Shown here one piece after another: positions 9,806-20,009 of a stretch of DNA of 64,000 nucleotides. The DNA comes from Coemansia sp. RSA 487 (taxonomy: Eukaryota > Kickxellomycota > Kickxellomycetes > Kickxellales > Kickxellaceae): positions 34,674 through 98,673 of the forward strand of contig JANBRJ010000064.1 in the NCBI GenBank assembly GCA_027577595.1. The letters are read 5' to 3'. Position 1 is the first letter of the stretch. The number at the start of each line of letters is the position of its first letter. The notes below the pieces were generated by a model that saw only the letters and a program-made list of their open reading frames with translations, was not told the origin of the DNA and did not search any database. A program made the position numbers and the translations under genes.

Positions 9806-10098
9806 TGGGTTTAATGCCAAAATAATATTCCAAACAGCAAGTATATTGTGGCACGAGATTCAATTACCGGATGTATTTTTACCATTATTTAACAGTATAC
9901 TACGCCAACATATGTGGGCCTGTCTTTTCCTTTTCCTTTTCCTTTTTTAGTTTTACGTAAGATGTTTTATTCATGTTAAACAGATAGTAAATTTAATAAC
10001 CATTAATATACTATAACAGCTAGTGCAAAATAAATGCCAAATTCCACTATATGAATCATTGTTAAACTTCATAAATGTACAGAGTTATATAGTCGGCT

Positions 10099-10605
10099 TT
10101 ATTTTTTGGGAACTATCTTGACAATGATAGTTGAGCCACTATCAATCTTATATTTACTATATGTGCCACCGGGACCAATATCTTTTGTTCCACATATTAC
10201 TTTGAGCTCCTTGCCTTCTGATATATTCTTTTTTGATATACCCAAAGTATCCTTGATATCATCATATACTTTTTCGGTAATCAAGCTGTATATTTTGTGA
10301 GTCTGCATGTGAAAAGTTAATGTTACCTTTATTATGTTGCACCAAATAGTCAATGATGTATTTCCAGTAACCCCATTTAAACGCTTGCTTAGCTGAATTG
10401 GTGTTTGTTTGGATTTAATGTAAGGCGAAACATAAAACAGCTTTATATCTCTTTCATCCACAGGCGTTTTGTCAGAAATAATATTGGTAATCTGATCAAA
10501 GTTCATAGCTGCATTGGGATTTGGTATTGCAAATTTAAGTGCTACTTTGTTATGTGTTTTTAGCACAATTGACTTTATAACTACATATTCTCTACGTGCC
10601 GACAT
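10099..10605 (-). CDS. Double ubiquitin-like-fold family protein C (unrecognised family)
   Basis: A 168-residue paralog of gene A in the same orientation. It has the hallmarks IVLKTHNKVAL, AIPNPN, SKRLNG, LTIWCNIIKV and the closing segment KIDSGSTIIVKIVPKK. The first half is strand-strand-helix-strand; the second repeats it (THKIYSLITEKVYDDIKD as strand plus helix, then the Gly/Pro loop GPGGTYSKYKI and a last strand). Length and spacing match the intact paralog at 27828-28316, so the gene appears full-length. No signal peptide, membrane segment or Cys pattern is seen, so it is probably a soluble intracellular protein. The tandem beta-grasp reading is an inference from strand pattern, not a recognised match. 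Confidence 0.62.
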   Translation of the reverse strand: MSARREYVVIKSIVLKTHNKVALKFAIPNPNAAMNFDQITNIISDKTPVDERDIKLFYVSPYIKSKQTPIQLSKRLNGVTGNTSLTIWCNIIKVTLTFHMQTHKIYSLITEKVYDDIKDTLGISKKNISEGKELKVICGTKDIGPGGTYSKYKIDSGSTIIVKIVPKK

Positions 10606-11890
10606 TGGTTCAAATAGTTTAATAATAAATCTCTGAAGGAAATAAAACTAAAAGTAGAAAAGAAAGCTTCAAACATTGTGGAATATATTTATGTTCTTAT
10701 AGCCATGATTTTTCCATCCTTTTGCTTTGGCTAATGGCTAATAATATGGTTACGTAGTGCTTTAATGTTGCAGTCCACAAATTTGTCTGGCCTAGGCTGA
10801 TTAAAATAGAAAAAGTCCCTCCCCAAAAAGATATTTTCATTTAACAAAAGCTTTGTAGCAAGCTAGAAAGCACAAAAAGGGGAAACCTAACTAACAGACC
10901 TTGAGATGCATTCCTTTCACATCTACTGGGTTGCCATACCGTGCAACATGCGTCAAACCAATGTCAATTGTTAAAAACATGTGTATTTGTGAATAAGTGT
11001 AAAATACACTTTTTTGTCTAGATACTAGATTTGAGCAAAGGTCAAGTGAAAAGACATGTCCTAAAGAGAGCTCAATTAATTTATCATTTGTTTGTGAAAT
11101 TATGATTGAGTTGATAAATACAATTAGCAACCTGGCCTAAAAGCACACAAACATATAATCATGAATATGCTATTTTTATTGGCGCATTTACTTGATACCT
11201 GCAGTTTTCTACTATGTATATTTCAATGGCTCTTCTGTTGTTGGAACCATCAATGATGACCTTGATCCTATATATGTACTTGCCGCAAACAAGACAGCAC
11301 CATAACAAACGAACTATACAATTTAGAATGAAGCAATCAAAAAGACAGACAATCCATTTGAAGGCCATTTCTTTAAGTAGTGACATTGCCATGTGAGTAT
11401 AGCTTTTGGGCGTTGAATCCTTCCATTGCCTACCAGATTTCCTTTACATGCTCAACAAGAAAAGGTTGTCGCAATGTCTGGTTCTTTCAACACAATACCA
11501 AGCCATTCAACTGGAAGCATGTTGTGGTCTCTATCCGTATCTCAGTTTGCGCTTATTTTCCTTCCTCTCTTTTTACTCAATAGAAAGGGCTTTTGTCATG
11601 CAGAAAAGGATATTGCTGATCAAGATGTTGGGTTTTCTTTTTATTTTGGATTAGTGTGTTTCTCTATCCAAATGTTGACTTTTTTCTTGTTCGCTGGATA
11701 AAACAGCTCTTTTATTTATTCAGCTCTTGAAGAAGCAAGAGAAATCGGATCCACCTCTTTCTTTTTTTCTTTTCGCCCTAGTTATTATTGTATTACAGTT
11801 TTTTTGCTTTCTTTTCTTTAATTATAATTTAAAGTTTGCAAGCAGAGTTTTTATATTTTTAAAGCAGGCTACTCAAGTGTAACATTAACA
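10606..11890. other. Gene-poor AT-rich interval
   Basis: About 1.3 kb between family gene C and the secreted-protein gene. Minus-strand frames at 10891-11130 and 11159-11392 and plus-strand frames at 11380-11701 have no recognisable domain and lack homology to the window's families that I can see. A long T-rich tract at 11755-11860 precedes the next gene and probably belongs to its promoter. Confidence 0.35.
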
Positions 11891-12883
11891 ATGCATCTAA
11901 AGCTGTCCAACAGGATGGGGTTTCTATCTCTAGTGGCAGTGTCTGCACGCCTGGGTAGCGCAACCATTCAACCTATGGCAAAGATTGGAGACAACCAACT
12001 TTATGCATCCAACTCGCCAGATGATACTTACTGGGGCTTGACTACAGCTGGTCTGTCAGTCAGCGGCCATGATTCCGCCTTTCCTCTTGACCGTACTTCT
12101 ACAGTTACTGTTGTTAGGGATATATCAGTGTGGACAGAGGTTGGTGGGAAGGATCCCAAGCCTTGGCTTGAAACACTGACACCAGATCCTGATATGGCAG
12201 ACACTGTCGAGAAACCAACACCTACTCCAGCAGATCCTGCAACTGTTACTACGACATTTCAGTCACTATCTGCAGCCACCGTTACAGCCGAACCCCCGGT
12301 ACAGCAGCCCCAGGTCACACAAGGACAGGGACCACAGCAACAACAAACTGCTACAGTCACCACGACACAAGTTTCAACAGTATCAGTAGTGACAACGGTT
12401 GTATCAACAATTATGCAAGATGTAACCCAGACTGTGACCCAAGCAGTAACTGGAATGCTGCAGCAACAGCCGAACATCCAGATGATCATGAACCAGCCCA
12501 CACAGGCTGCAGTGACCGTGACTGTGACACAGACAGAACAAGCAGCTGCTATGCCCCAATACATGCCTCAATACATGCCACAGTATATGCAGCCATATAT
12601 ACAACCAGTACCGCAGCCATATGTGTTTGTTATTGGCCAAAACGGAGGTGAAGGCCAAGGGTACCAGCAAGATAATGGCGGCTATGGCCAGCAAACGGCT
12701 ACTCAGCCACCTGAGACAATGCAAGAGCGACAGCCCACATCGTCGGCTCCTCCAACAATGGATCAGTTGGAACCTACTGCCACGGATATGTCTACTGAGG
12801 ATCTTGGTACACTTACCGTCTGGGTCAGCGTTACACACACTGTTGATGTTGATGGCACTACTGTAATGACTGCCGGCTATTAG
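11891..12883 (+). CDS. Secreted Thr/Val/Gln-rich surface-type protein
   Basis: A 330-residue protein with an N-terminal hydrophobic stretch (FLSLVAVSARLGSA) that could be a signal peptide cleaved near residue 24. A short ordered-looking part follows (DDTYWGLTTAGLSV, VVRDISVWTEVGG). The remainder is low-complexity, with many Thr-Val dipeptides (TATVTTTQVSTVSVVTTV), Gln blocks, and three MPQY repeats at about residues 221-232. Thr-rich segments are probable O-mannosylation sites, as in fungal cell-wall or secreted proteins. The end (HTVDVDGTTVMTAGY) has no hydrophobic GPI-attachment tail, so it is likely soluble or non-covalently wall-bound. A pyrimidine-rich promoter precedes the ATG. No named family is recognised. 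Confidence 0.68.
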   Translation: MHLKLSNRMGFLSLVAVSARLGSATIQPMAKIGDNQLYASNSPDDTYWGLTTAGLSVSGHDSAFPLDRTSTVTVVRDISVWTEVGGKDPKPWLETLTPDPDMADTVEKPTPTPADPATVTTTFQSLSAATVTAEPPVQQPQVTQGQGPQQQQTATVTTTQVSTVSVVTTVVSTIMQDVTQTVTQAVTGMLQQQPNIQMIMNQPTQAAVTVTVTQTEQAAAMPQYMPQYMPQYMQPYIQPVPQPYVFVIGQNGGEGQGYQQDNGGYGQQTATQPPETMQERQPTSSAPPTMDQLEPTATDMSTEDLGTLTVWVSVTHTVDVDGTTVMTAGY

Positions 12884-13191
12884 ATTTATAGCTGAACATT
12901 GGTTTTGGTATCAATTTAACTGAGACTTAAACCAGCTTTGATGCAATGGTTTATGTAGAAGGGCGTTCATATCAACTCATTTTTACCTTTTTTACTTTAT
13001 TTATATTTCTCATTGACATTTTGGCATATAGCTCAAGGTTTATACACTATGTAGGAGATGATCCACAGTAATTTAGCAACACAAAATCATAACTGCAAAC
13101 ATATGTTAACAAGGCATGAAAGCAAGAGAGAACAAAAGAACAAAAGAACGAAAGAAAGAAAGAAAGAAAGAAAGGGGAAAACCACAGTCGT
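12884..13191. other. Convergent spacer with GAAA microsatellite
   Basis: 3' flanks of two convergent genes. A tetranucleotide array of six GAAA units occupies 13150-13173, just beyond the GH81 stop. No gene is visible. Confidence 0.6.
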
Positions 13192-15447
13192 TTATTCTTC
13201 AGGCGCAGTGGCTACCCAGTAGTATGAGTTGGACGCCGAGTTCCCATCGTCATGGGCATTGATGTCCTTAATACGTTCAAACGCAGCCTGCTTGTCAACA
13301 ACCGCCAAAGAAAGGTCAATAATCTCGCGCCACTCTTGGGACTGCGAACCCTGCGACACGGCAGCCAGAAAGCGTGGCCAGATATCCGCAATCCATGCGC
13401 GCTTGAGAATCAAAGCCGATGCAGGCGTGTATGGAAGAAGCTGGATACCGTAGATGAACTCTGGGTTTGCGCCAAAGAAAGTGGCATAATCGACCTTGGT
13501 TGACCATAGGATCCCGACAATAGCTTTATCGTGCGCATACCTTGCAGGGTACAGCAGCGACTCGAGGTCGCCCAGATGCCAATAAGTACGTGTTGCGCGG
13601 GCTTCGAGCTGCAGCACCGCACGCATGTACTGGGCAAGCTGTGGACGGTCGGTGACCTGGGCGTACAGATAAGCGCCGTAGTATGCATTGATGGCCTCGG
13701 ATGTTGACTCTTGGTTGCGCGAGTCGGCAAAGGCAAACAGTCCGGCGGCCCACGAGTGGCCGTCAAACATGTCAAAGCACCGCATTGGCGGGAACGACAT
13801 ATCAGCCGTAGCTTGTGCGGTTGGCGTGCAGTAATCGCGCGCAAGAAGGTCAATGAAGGCGCGGCGGCGCTTGTCTAGCCATTGTGGACGCAGCCATGTA
13901 AGAACTGCTGCAGCGTAGACAAAGTAGCCATAGTGGAAGTGGTGGTCGTTGTACCGGCCCTGGCCAAAATCAGCACCTGGGTCGTGGAGCCCCGCACGGG
14001 TCACAATTCCACGCCATTCGGTGTCATACATAAGCTCGTTGCTGTTAGAGCCGCAAATCCAGGGCTCAACCCAGGCAGTCGCGCAATCCACTGCGTACTG
14101 GCAGCTTGCGTGGTCACCGACTTCATCGGCAATAAGCGCAATACGTGCCGCACGAGCCAAGGCTTTGCCAAAGAAATACGGATCCGGAGGAAGCACCGAC
14201 GGATCTTCAGGCAATGCCGCAGCATCTTTTGCTACAAGCTCGCGTAGTCGGTTGATGTGTGTAGGATCGGTGAGCGGCGTCGAACCAGAAAACCCAAGGC
14301 GCTCTATGCTCTCGATGAGGCGCCACTTGCGTCCCTGAACGGCATGCATCGGTCCCTTGGACGACCAAAACGGCCCCACTGCATCTTTACGCTGAATTCC
14401 GTCGTTGGCTATAGACTGTCGGTGGTGCGGCAGTGTGCACATCAGTGGGTCTCCGTGCCCGATGGTGGCCCAATTGAACTCGAACACCGCCTCATCGTCC
14501 AAAGTTTGCACATCGACACTTCCGCCAACAGGAACTGCATATCTAGCTGAGAGCAACACGCTGATCGCCTCATGCTTATTGTTGTTTTCAGGAACCATGG
14601 CAAGACGCATAGGGCCGTGGATAGGCTCGCTCGACTCGATGCGACTGCCATCGCACTGACGGAGAACAGTATTGCCTTCGTAGCAGATTAGCCATGTTGC
14701 GCCATTGTTGAGCTCAACGACAGCAGTGCCAGGCCCATAGGTAGCGCAATCGACTTGCAGAACGGCGTGCACGGATGCCAAGTCAAGTACAATTGGGCGA
14801 TTGAAGATGACAGTCGCAAAACACGAGCCCTTGACCAGTGGCACTGTAGCTGTGGCACTCTCATGGCTAATTGCAAGATCGTCGACAAAATCAACGGTGA
14901 CCGATAGGGTGTCGAATGCGGCAACTCTACGGTATGGACAAGTGGAGACACGAACCGTCCAGTCGTCATGCCAGACGGACGCCACAAAGCGTTCCTCCTC
15001 CAGCGGCGTCGGCGCGCACACGACTACGGCTCCTGCCAGACATTTGACCATGTATGGCGCTACGAGCACTGGCTGGTCGCCGTTCTCTACAATCAAATTC
15101 TCCCACCACGCGTTCGTTGGCACAGCGTGCGAAAGCAGCCGTGCATCGATAAGATCTCGTTTCACTTTATACGTGTTTGCGGCTACACGGCCGGTCGAAG
15201 GGTCTATGGTAGCGCATGGATCCTCGGAAGACCACAGCAGACTTATCGCATTCGTTTCGTGTGCCTCTTTACTGCCGGATTCACCAGTGTTGTCTGGACG
15301 TGGCGGAAGCTGGGGCGGCTTATAGCTTGGTATGACTGGCTGTGGCTCAACAGCATTGCTCTGATACTGCTGCTCAACAGAGCTGTTCTGGTGCTGTGGC
15401 GCAGAGAACTTTTCTGCGAGTCTGCGGATGCGGTCAGACAGCGGCAT
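13192..15447 (-). CDS. Endo-1,3-beta-glucanase, GH81 family, intracellular type
   Basis: GH81 enzymes cut beta-1,3-glucan, the main wall polymer. The family opening motif TNAWWENLIVENG and APYMVKC begin the N-terminal beta-sandwich domain. The catalytic (alpha/alpha)6 domain carries DHHFHYGYFVYAAA (about 13925-13950 on the minus strand), FDMFDGHSWAAGLF and ESTSEAINAYYGAYLYA, which hold the expected acidic catalytic residues. The frame runs up to a TTG at 15510, but the first ATG is at 15447, giving 751 residues that start MPLSDRIRRLAEKF. No signal peptide is present, so it resembles cytoplasmic Acf2/Eng2-type enzymes used in sporulation or wall turnover rather than a secreted one. An AG at the upstream TATAATAG could mark an intron and a missing first exon. 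A truncated relative lies at 41364-42482. Confidence 0.93.
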   Translation of the reverse strand: MPLSDRIRRLAEKFSAPQHQNSSVEQQYQSNAVEPQPVIPSYKPPQLPPRPDNTGESGSKEAHETNAISLLWSSEDPCATIDPSTGRVAANTYKVKRDLIDARLLSHAVPTNAWWENLIVENGDQPVLVAPYMVKCLAGAVVVCAPTPLEEERFVASVWHDDWTVRVSTCPYRRVAAFDTLSVTVDFVDDLAISHESATATVPLVKGSCFATVIFNRPIVLDLASVHAVLQVDCATYGPGTAVVELNNGATWLICYEGNTVLRQCDGSRIESSEPIHGPMRLAMVPENNNKHEAISVLLSARYAVPVGGSVDVQTLDDEAVFEFNWATIGHGDPLMCTLPHHRQSIANDGIQRKDAVGPFWSSKGPMHAVQGRKWRLIESIERLGFSGSTPLTDPTHINRLRELVAKDAAALPEDPSVLPPDPYFFGKALARAARIALIADEVGDHASCQYAVDCATAWVEPWICGSNSNELMYDTEWRGIVTRAGLHDPGADFGQGRYNDHHFHYGYFVYAAAVLTWLRPQWLDKRRRAFIDLLARDYCTPTAQATADMSFPPMRCFDMFDGHSWAAGLFAFADSRNQESTSEAINAYYGAYLYAQVTDRPQLAQYMRAVLQLEARATRTYWHLGDLESLLYPARYAHDKAIVGILWSTKVDYATFFGANPEFIYGIQLLPYTPASALILKRAWIADIWPRFLAAVSQGSQSQEWREIIDLSLAVVDKQAAFERIKDINAHDDGNSASNSYYWVATAPEE

Positions 15448-15770
15448 TGGCTGTTGAGTTGCGGAATATATAGGGGAAATGTTTGGAGTAAAAGGAAGCC
15501 TATTATACAAATTAAAAGTCGTAAATATCGTTTAATGAAGAGTAAAGAAGAAAACAGGAGTAGAGCTGGTGGTACACAGAAACACCCACAAGCGATCTGA
15601 GCTTTTCATCTGCGTGCGCCAAGACCCAAATATACGCGGACGAGGGGAGCGGCAGTTTCCGCCCAATGCCTTTCATAGAAAATCCCCCACACAATAGACG
15701 CGAACCAAAGCAAGACACATTAGGAAAAATAGAAAAGGATTATGTTGAAAAATACAAAAAAAAGCTAATT
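15448..15770. promoter_or_regulatory. Upstream region of the GH81 gene
   Basis: Spacer between the GH81 start and the kinesin stop, both genes on the minus strand. The minus strand carries TATATATTC at about 15467-15475, some 20 bases before the ATG. No gene is seen. Confidence 0.3.
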
Positions 15771-18659
15771 CTAAGCAAACGTTGAAAGGATATCCATGAT
15801 GATTTTGTTCTTAAAGTGTAGCCTGCCTTGGAGCTCCGAGATGTGCTTGAGTGGGCCGTCAGCCTGGATGGACGCCTGGATCTGCTCGGCGCGACGCTTG
15901 CCTATGCCCTGCAGTTTGGTGATCTTCTTGACTTCGGCCGAGTTGATCATTTGCAGTGCGCTGGCCAGACAGATATCGTTGAACTTCCCAAGCTCCAGTT
16001 TCTCCTCTGTTGCTGTTGTGCTGCCTGATCCTCTGCGAGACTTGGCCGACCCCGTCGATGCATCCGACAACCGGCCTATGCGTGCTTTGGGTTTTGTGGC
16101 AGCTGCAACATCAACATTCTCTTTGGTTTGCGCCATCATTCGCTGCTCAAGGAGCCCACGCACGCTGAGCGCCCCAGGCAAACGGCGCTGCTGTTGCTGG
16201 CTGCTGTTTTGCCTGAGCTTGCTGTCCTGCGGCAACGCTGCAGCAGTCGTTTGTTTGCGCACCCCATTCTTCTGCTTTCCCGTGGCAGCCAAGTCCGCAA
16301 AATCGTTATCGGGATCAGAGTCATCGCTGCTGTGCGGAACATAGTCGCCGTCCCTGGCGCGATCGTCAGGAGTGGGCGGGACAGCCAGGCGCTTCTGCAG
16401 ACGTGCGGCCGCTGAGCTCTTCGCCAGAATCCGGTCTGTGCATAGCGCGCGTGGCTGCTGTGTCTTGTGGTCCAGGCGCTCCTGAAGATCGGCGTCGAAT
16501 TCGTCACCTCCGACAACAAACGGGTTGTTTGCGCCTGTACCGAAACTAATGCGTCGGTAGTCGTGAACTGAGCCCTCAGTCACATGCGCAACAGTGCGTT
16601 GCTGCTTTTTATTGCCTGCCAAGCCTGCAACGGCATTCTTGCTTGCGTTGGCTTGCAGCTTGATCCGTTTCTGCTCCTTTAGCTTCAGCTCCTTTTGCTT
16701 CAGTTCATCTTGTTTCTGTTCCAGTTGGAGCTGTAGCGGTTTCTGCTCCCTTTGCTTCTGCTTCAGCAGCGGCGCTTTGCCATTAGAAGCCGCTAGCTTC
16801 TTGCTGTTGGCCGTTGCAGCCCTGCGCTTGGCCTTGTCAGCGCCAGGCGACTCCGCCAGCCCATCCGGCATCCACAAGGGGCCTAAATCCTCATCCTCTT
16901 CATTGTCGCCGTTCCCAGACCTTTTTCCGCCATGCTTACCGTTCGAACGCGACTCATCATGGCCGGTGTCCTGCACAGTCCACGCGGCCTCACCATGGGA
17001 CTCGATCGACGACCTGCGGTTCCGCCTGCGGATACGCGCACGCAAGCGCGCTATATGTGTCTCTAGCTTATTGAGCTCTGGTGCGTACCTCAGGGCCTCC
17101 TCGTAGTGCAACAGGGCCTTGTCCAAGTCACCGCGGGCCTCAAGCTCGCGCGCATGCTTGAGCCATCCGCGACTAGTCTTCAGTTTTGTTGTTGGCGTGA
17201 ACATATCGATAACCATGTTGGAGTCTAGCCGTGATTCGCTAAGCTGCTTCTCGATACGCATCACGCGCTGCATGATCTCATTGTTCCCGGTGCTTGGCTT
17301 GCCACTACGATCTGTACCTTTTGCTGTGTTGGTAGAGGAGGGTCCTTGGGCGGATGGTCTTTTGGTTGTCGGTGCTGCGCCTGCAGAATGCCGTGTAGGG
17401 GCAATTGCCCTTCGCTTCTTGGAGGATGAATCCCCGTTTTCGTCGGTGCCCAAAGTATCAAGCGACCTGCGTGCTTTTGGTGCGACAGTGTCGCCATCAC
17501 TATCCTCATCGCTGTGCGACCTGCGTCTCTTGACTCCATTGGAATTGGAAGCACTTGCTGCTGCCACAACCTGCGTCCGTGCCATGCGCGTGGCATTGGA
17601 TGCCCTGTGGTGCTGCAAGCGGTCGGCCGCGGACCATTTTTGCTCGACGACTTCGTGGGCCACCGGTCTGTTAACGACCTCGCGTGACCTTGTGGCAAAG
17701 CTCAAAGTATTGTGCGTATCATGTAAGAGATTGATGCCAGGCGCAACATTGACGATCATCATGCCCAGACACTCGCCGCCCAGCGAGTCCTGCAGTATCC
17801 GCGTCATCTTCGAGTCTCTGTACGGTACACGCGAAGCACCCGTGTTGAGGGCCTCGACGACTTGGCCAAGCACAAAGAGACTACGGTTGATTGCACTGCT
17901 TTCAGCCATGCGGTCGCGCCCATTTTCAGTCCTCCTGTTGTCTTCGCTGCCGGCCAAATCAATCAGATGAAGCTTGCCGCACCACGTCTTACCCTTGTCG
18001 CCAATGTCGTCGGTCCATTGCACGTTGACAGTGAGAATAGCATGCGACCGTGACGACTGGTCGTTTAGCTTTGTGCTGGCTGTGCGTCGCCGGCCGCTGG
18101 CCTTTTCAAAGGCGGCCTCGAATTGCTCGTATGTTTGGACGCGTCGTTCGGTGAGGCCAGCCACGAAAATGCGCCTGTTTGCGTCCTCGCGGATCGGCAG
18201 TCCACTTGTAGCTGTTGCATTTTCCTGAGGTCTGCTGAACAAGTCAAACACAGCCTCCTTGTATATCTCGTAGTAACTGACACGGATATCATAATCAAAT
18301 GCATCGCGTTCCTTGCGTTTGAACACGTGGGCCAGGGCACGCGGAATGATGCCAGGATCATCGTGGCTTCCTTCCATCGTGTGCGTCTTACCGGCTCCTG
18401 TCACGCCGTAGCAGAACACTGTGGCTGACATTCCGGTGAATATCGTCTCCACCAACGGCCGTACATCGTTTCCATAGATCGTTTGCTGCTGGCTGCCGGC
18501 CCCGTAGCACGCGTCAAAGCTGAAACGCACATCCTTGCTGCTGTCTCGAGGATTGGTCACACGTAGCTGTGTGCTTGTCTCTACTGATACAGTGTCATCG
18601 GCCGTTTCCTTTGGTAGAAACGGTCGTACGCGGCAAACGACCTTGATTTTGTTTGACAT
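15771..18659 (-). CDS. Kinesin-10 (KIF22/Kid-like) chromosome motor with helix-hairpin-helix tail
   Basis: The start is set at the ATG at 18659 (MSNKIKVVCRVRPF), the normal kinesin opening; the frame upstream is non-homologous. The motor domain spans about residues 1-335: P-loop GVTGAGKTHTM, switch I NDQSSRSHAIL, switch II LIDLAGSEDNRRT, and VPYRDSKMTRILQDSLGG. A long, charged, Ser/Lys-rich middle carries several basic nuclear-localisation-like patches (KRRRSHSDED, SKKRRAI). A Gln/Lys/Glu coiled-coil block follows (KQREQKPLQLQLEQKQDEL). The last 65 residues form a helix-hairpin-helix (ITKLQGIGKRRAEQIQ...LQGRLHFKNKI), the DNA-binding tail that defines KIF22/Kid. Such motors push chromosome arms along spindle microtubules. 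Kinesin-10 is absent from many fungi, so its presence fits an early-diverging lineage. Total 962 residues. Confidence 0.92.
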   Translation of the reverse strand: MSNKIKVVCRVRPFLPKETADDTVSVETSTQLRVTNPRDSSKDVRFSFDACYGAGSQQQTIYGNDVRPLVETIFTGMSATVFCYGVTGAGKTHTMEGSHDDPGIIPRALAHVFKRKERDAFDYDIRVSYYEIYKEAVFDLFSRPQENATATSGLPIREDANRRIFVAGLTERRVQTYEQFEAAFEKASGRRRTASTKLNDQSSRSHAILTVNVQWTDDIGDKGKTWCGKLHLIDLAGSEDNRRTENGRDRMAESSAINRSLFVLGQVVEALNTGASRVPYRDSKMTRILQDSLGGECLGMMIVNVAPGINLLHDTHNTLSFATRSREVVNRPVAHEVVEQKWSAADRLQHHRASNATRMARTQVVAAASASNSNGVKRRRSHSDEDSDGDTVAPKARRSLDTLGTDENGDSSSKKRRAIAPTRHSAGAAPTTKRPSAQGPSSTNTAKGTDRSGKPSTGNNEIMQRVMRIEKQLSESRLDSNMVIDMFTPTTKLKTSRGWLKHARELEARGDLDKALLHYEEALRYAPELNKLETHIARLRARIRRRNRRSSIESHGEAAWTVQDTGHDESRSNGKHGGKRSGNGDNEEDEDLGPLWMPDGLAESPGADKAKRRAATANSKKLAASNGKAPLLKQKQREQKPLQLQLEQKQDELKQKELKLKEQKRIKLQANASKNAVAGLAGNKKQQRTVAHVTEGSVHDYRRISFGTGANNPFVVGGDEFDADLQERLDHKTQQPRALCTDRILAKSSAAARLQKRLAVPPTPDDRARDGDYVPHSSDDSDPDNDFADLAATGKQKNGVRKQTTAAALPQDSKLRQNSSQQQQRRLPGALSVRGLLEQRMMAQTKENVDVAAATKPKARIGRLSDASTGSAKSRRGSGSTTATEEKLELGKFNDICLASALQMINSAEVKKITKLQGIGKRRAEQIQASIQADGPLKHISELQGRLHFKNKIIMDILSTFA

Positions 18660-19108
18660 GTGAAAGGAACAGTAGAAACTAAGAAAAAAAAATAACAAGG
18701 ATGATTAATGTTGAAACAAGAATTTATCAAGGAGCTGATAAAGTAAGGGAAATAATAAAACAAGGAAACACTAAATAAAAAAGGGAGAAGTAAGAAAGTG
18801 ACGAAAAGGTAAACAATGGAATCCCACCGCTTTTTCAGCATATTTGCAAATCAGTGATAAATGCTATAGCTGATCAAGAAAAGTAAATACATTGAAAAAA
18901 TTTTGTTTACTTTTAATTAAGCGCTGATCAAATGCCAATCAAAAATACACGTGCTTTACCTCTGCCAACACCCAAACGTTGCCATATACACCTTAATTCA
19001 AAATGCAAGTATATTAGGAAGTGGTTATGTGGCTGTCTTCAGCTACTCACTTTGCTTTCTCTTTGTTTTCATTCGACAGAAATCCAAATACTATTTTTTT
19101 GGAAATAA
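18660..19108. promoter_or_regulatory. Divergent promoter, kinesin-10 / TRAX, with CACGTG and CCAAT
   Basis: About 450 bases between two divergent start codons. It contains a CACGTG E-box at 18948-18953 and a CCAAT at 18935-18939, 13 bases apart. These are binding sites for bHLH and CCAAT-binding factors in fungi. Function is inferred. Confidence 0.4.
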
Positions 19109-19951
19109 ATGGACCAGAACGCTGACGACCAGCGCGAAACCAAGCGTCCGCGTATTTATAACAACAAGCAGCGGGGCAAGGCAGTCAACAAGCAGCCCAT
19201 CGAAGATACCACAAACACAAGCATCACAAAGCAAGCGATTCTCAGCAGCTTCAAATCGTACCGTGATACACTGGACGCACACTACGACCAGCGCGAACGA
19301 GTAATCAAATGTTCACGGGACATTACAGCGCTAAGCAAAAAGATCGTGTTCACATTGCTTCGTATTACGCAAGACGGTCAGACACAAGTATTTGATGAGG
19401 CCGAGCGCAAACACAAGCAGGTGGTTGAATTGTTTGTCAAGATATCAAGTGATCTTCGGGGCACCGATGCCTACAAGTACAATGGACAAGCTACCCATGG
19501 AATCCAAGAATATATCGAGGCCTTGGGGCTATGGACGTTTTTGAAAGACAATAGACTGATTACTCGTGAGCAAGTGCTGGAGCGGTTGACTCCAGAAGGT
19601 GCTCAGGAGCCGCTGGTCAATGTTACTGAGTCGGATTATGTCTTGGGTATCTGTGACTTGCCCGGCGAGGTTAATAGGTTTTGCATCAACTCGATTGGGA
19701 AAGGCGACAGGGAGGCGGTTAAGCGGTGCGTGGCGTTCTTGCGTGTGATGAAGGAAGGTGTGGCCTTGCTTCTGTGCAGCGGAAAGATCAAGGACTTGGA
19801 CAAGAAGTTCGAGGTTCTTGACAGCAGTCTAAGCAAAACGGAAGCGGCATACTACTCGATGTCGATCAGGGAAGGCGAGATGAGCGCAATGGATGTTGAC
19901 GCACCACCACCACCCAGCAGTGGCAATCAGGCGGTAGCTGCAGCAGAATAG
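19109..19951 (+). CDS. Translin-associated protein X (TRAX), C3PO endoribonuclease subunit
   Basis: A 280-residue all-helical translin-family protein. The N-terminus carries a basic nuclear-localisation-like patch (RETKRPRIYNNKQR), typical of TRAX and not translin. The core has ILSSFKSYRDTLDAHYDQRERVIK and the signature GIQEYIEALG and GICDLPGEVNRFCINS. The four acidic residues that form the RNase site of TRAX in C3PO correspond to Glu134, Glu137, Asp183 and Glu187 here, and all are present, so the protein should be catalytically competent with a translin partner. Translin itself is not in this window. The tail ends in a low-complexity PPPPSSGNQ segment. Divergent from kinesin-10; convergent with the MFS transporter 58 bases away. 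Confidence 0.92.
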   Translation: MDQNADDQRETKRPRIYNNKQRGKAVNKQPIEDTTNTSITKQAILSSFKSYRDTLDAHYDQRERVIKCSRDITALSKKIVFTLLRITQDGQTQVFDEAERKHKQVVELFVKISSDLRGTDAYKYNGQATHGIQEYIEALGLWTFLKDNRLITREQVLERLTPEGAQEPLVNVTESDYVLGICDLPGEVNRFCINSIGKGDREAVKRCVAFLRVMKEGVALLLCSGKIKDLDKKFEVLDSSLSKTEAAYYSMSIREGEMSAMDVDAPPPPSSGNQAVAAAE

Positions 19952-20009
19952 AGATTTATTTTACCTGGCGGATAACAAAATATAAATTTGTGAGTGAGAG
20001 ATAAGGGGT

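Noticed and set aside
11159-11392. Minus-strand frame as a further relic of the double ubiquitin-like family
   Set aside because: The similarity (LWCCLV, YIYRIKVI) is weak and out of order.
15448-15510. TTG-initiated N-terminal extension of the GH81 gene
   Set aside because: No ATG in frame upstream of 15447; a spliced exon cannot be excluded, but nothing supports it beyond one AG.
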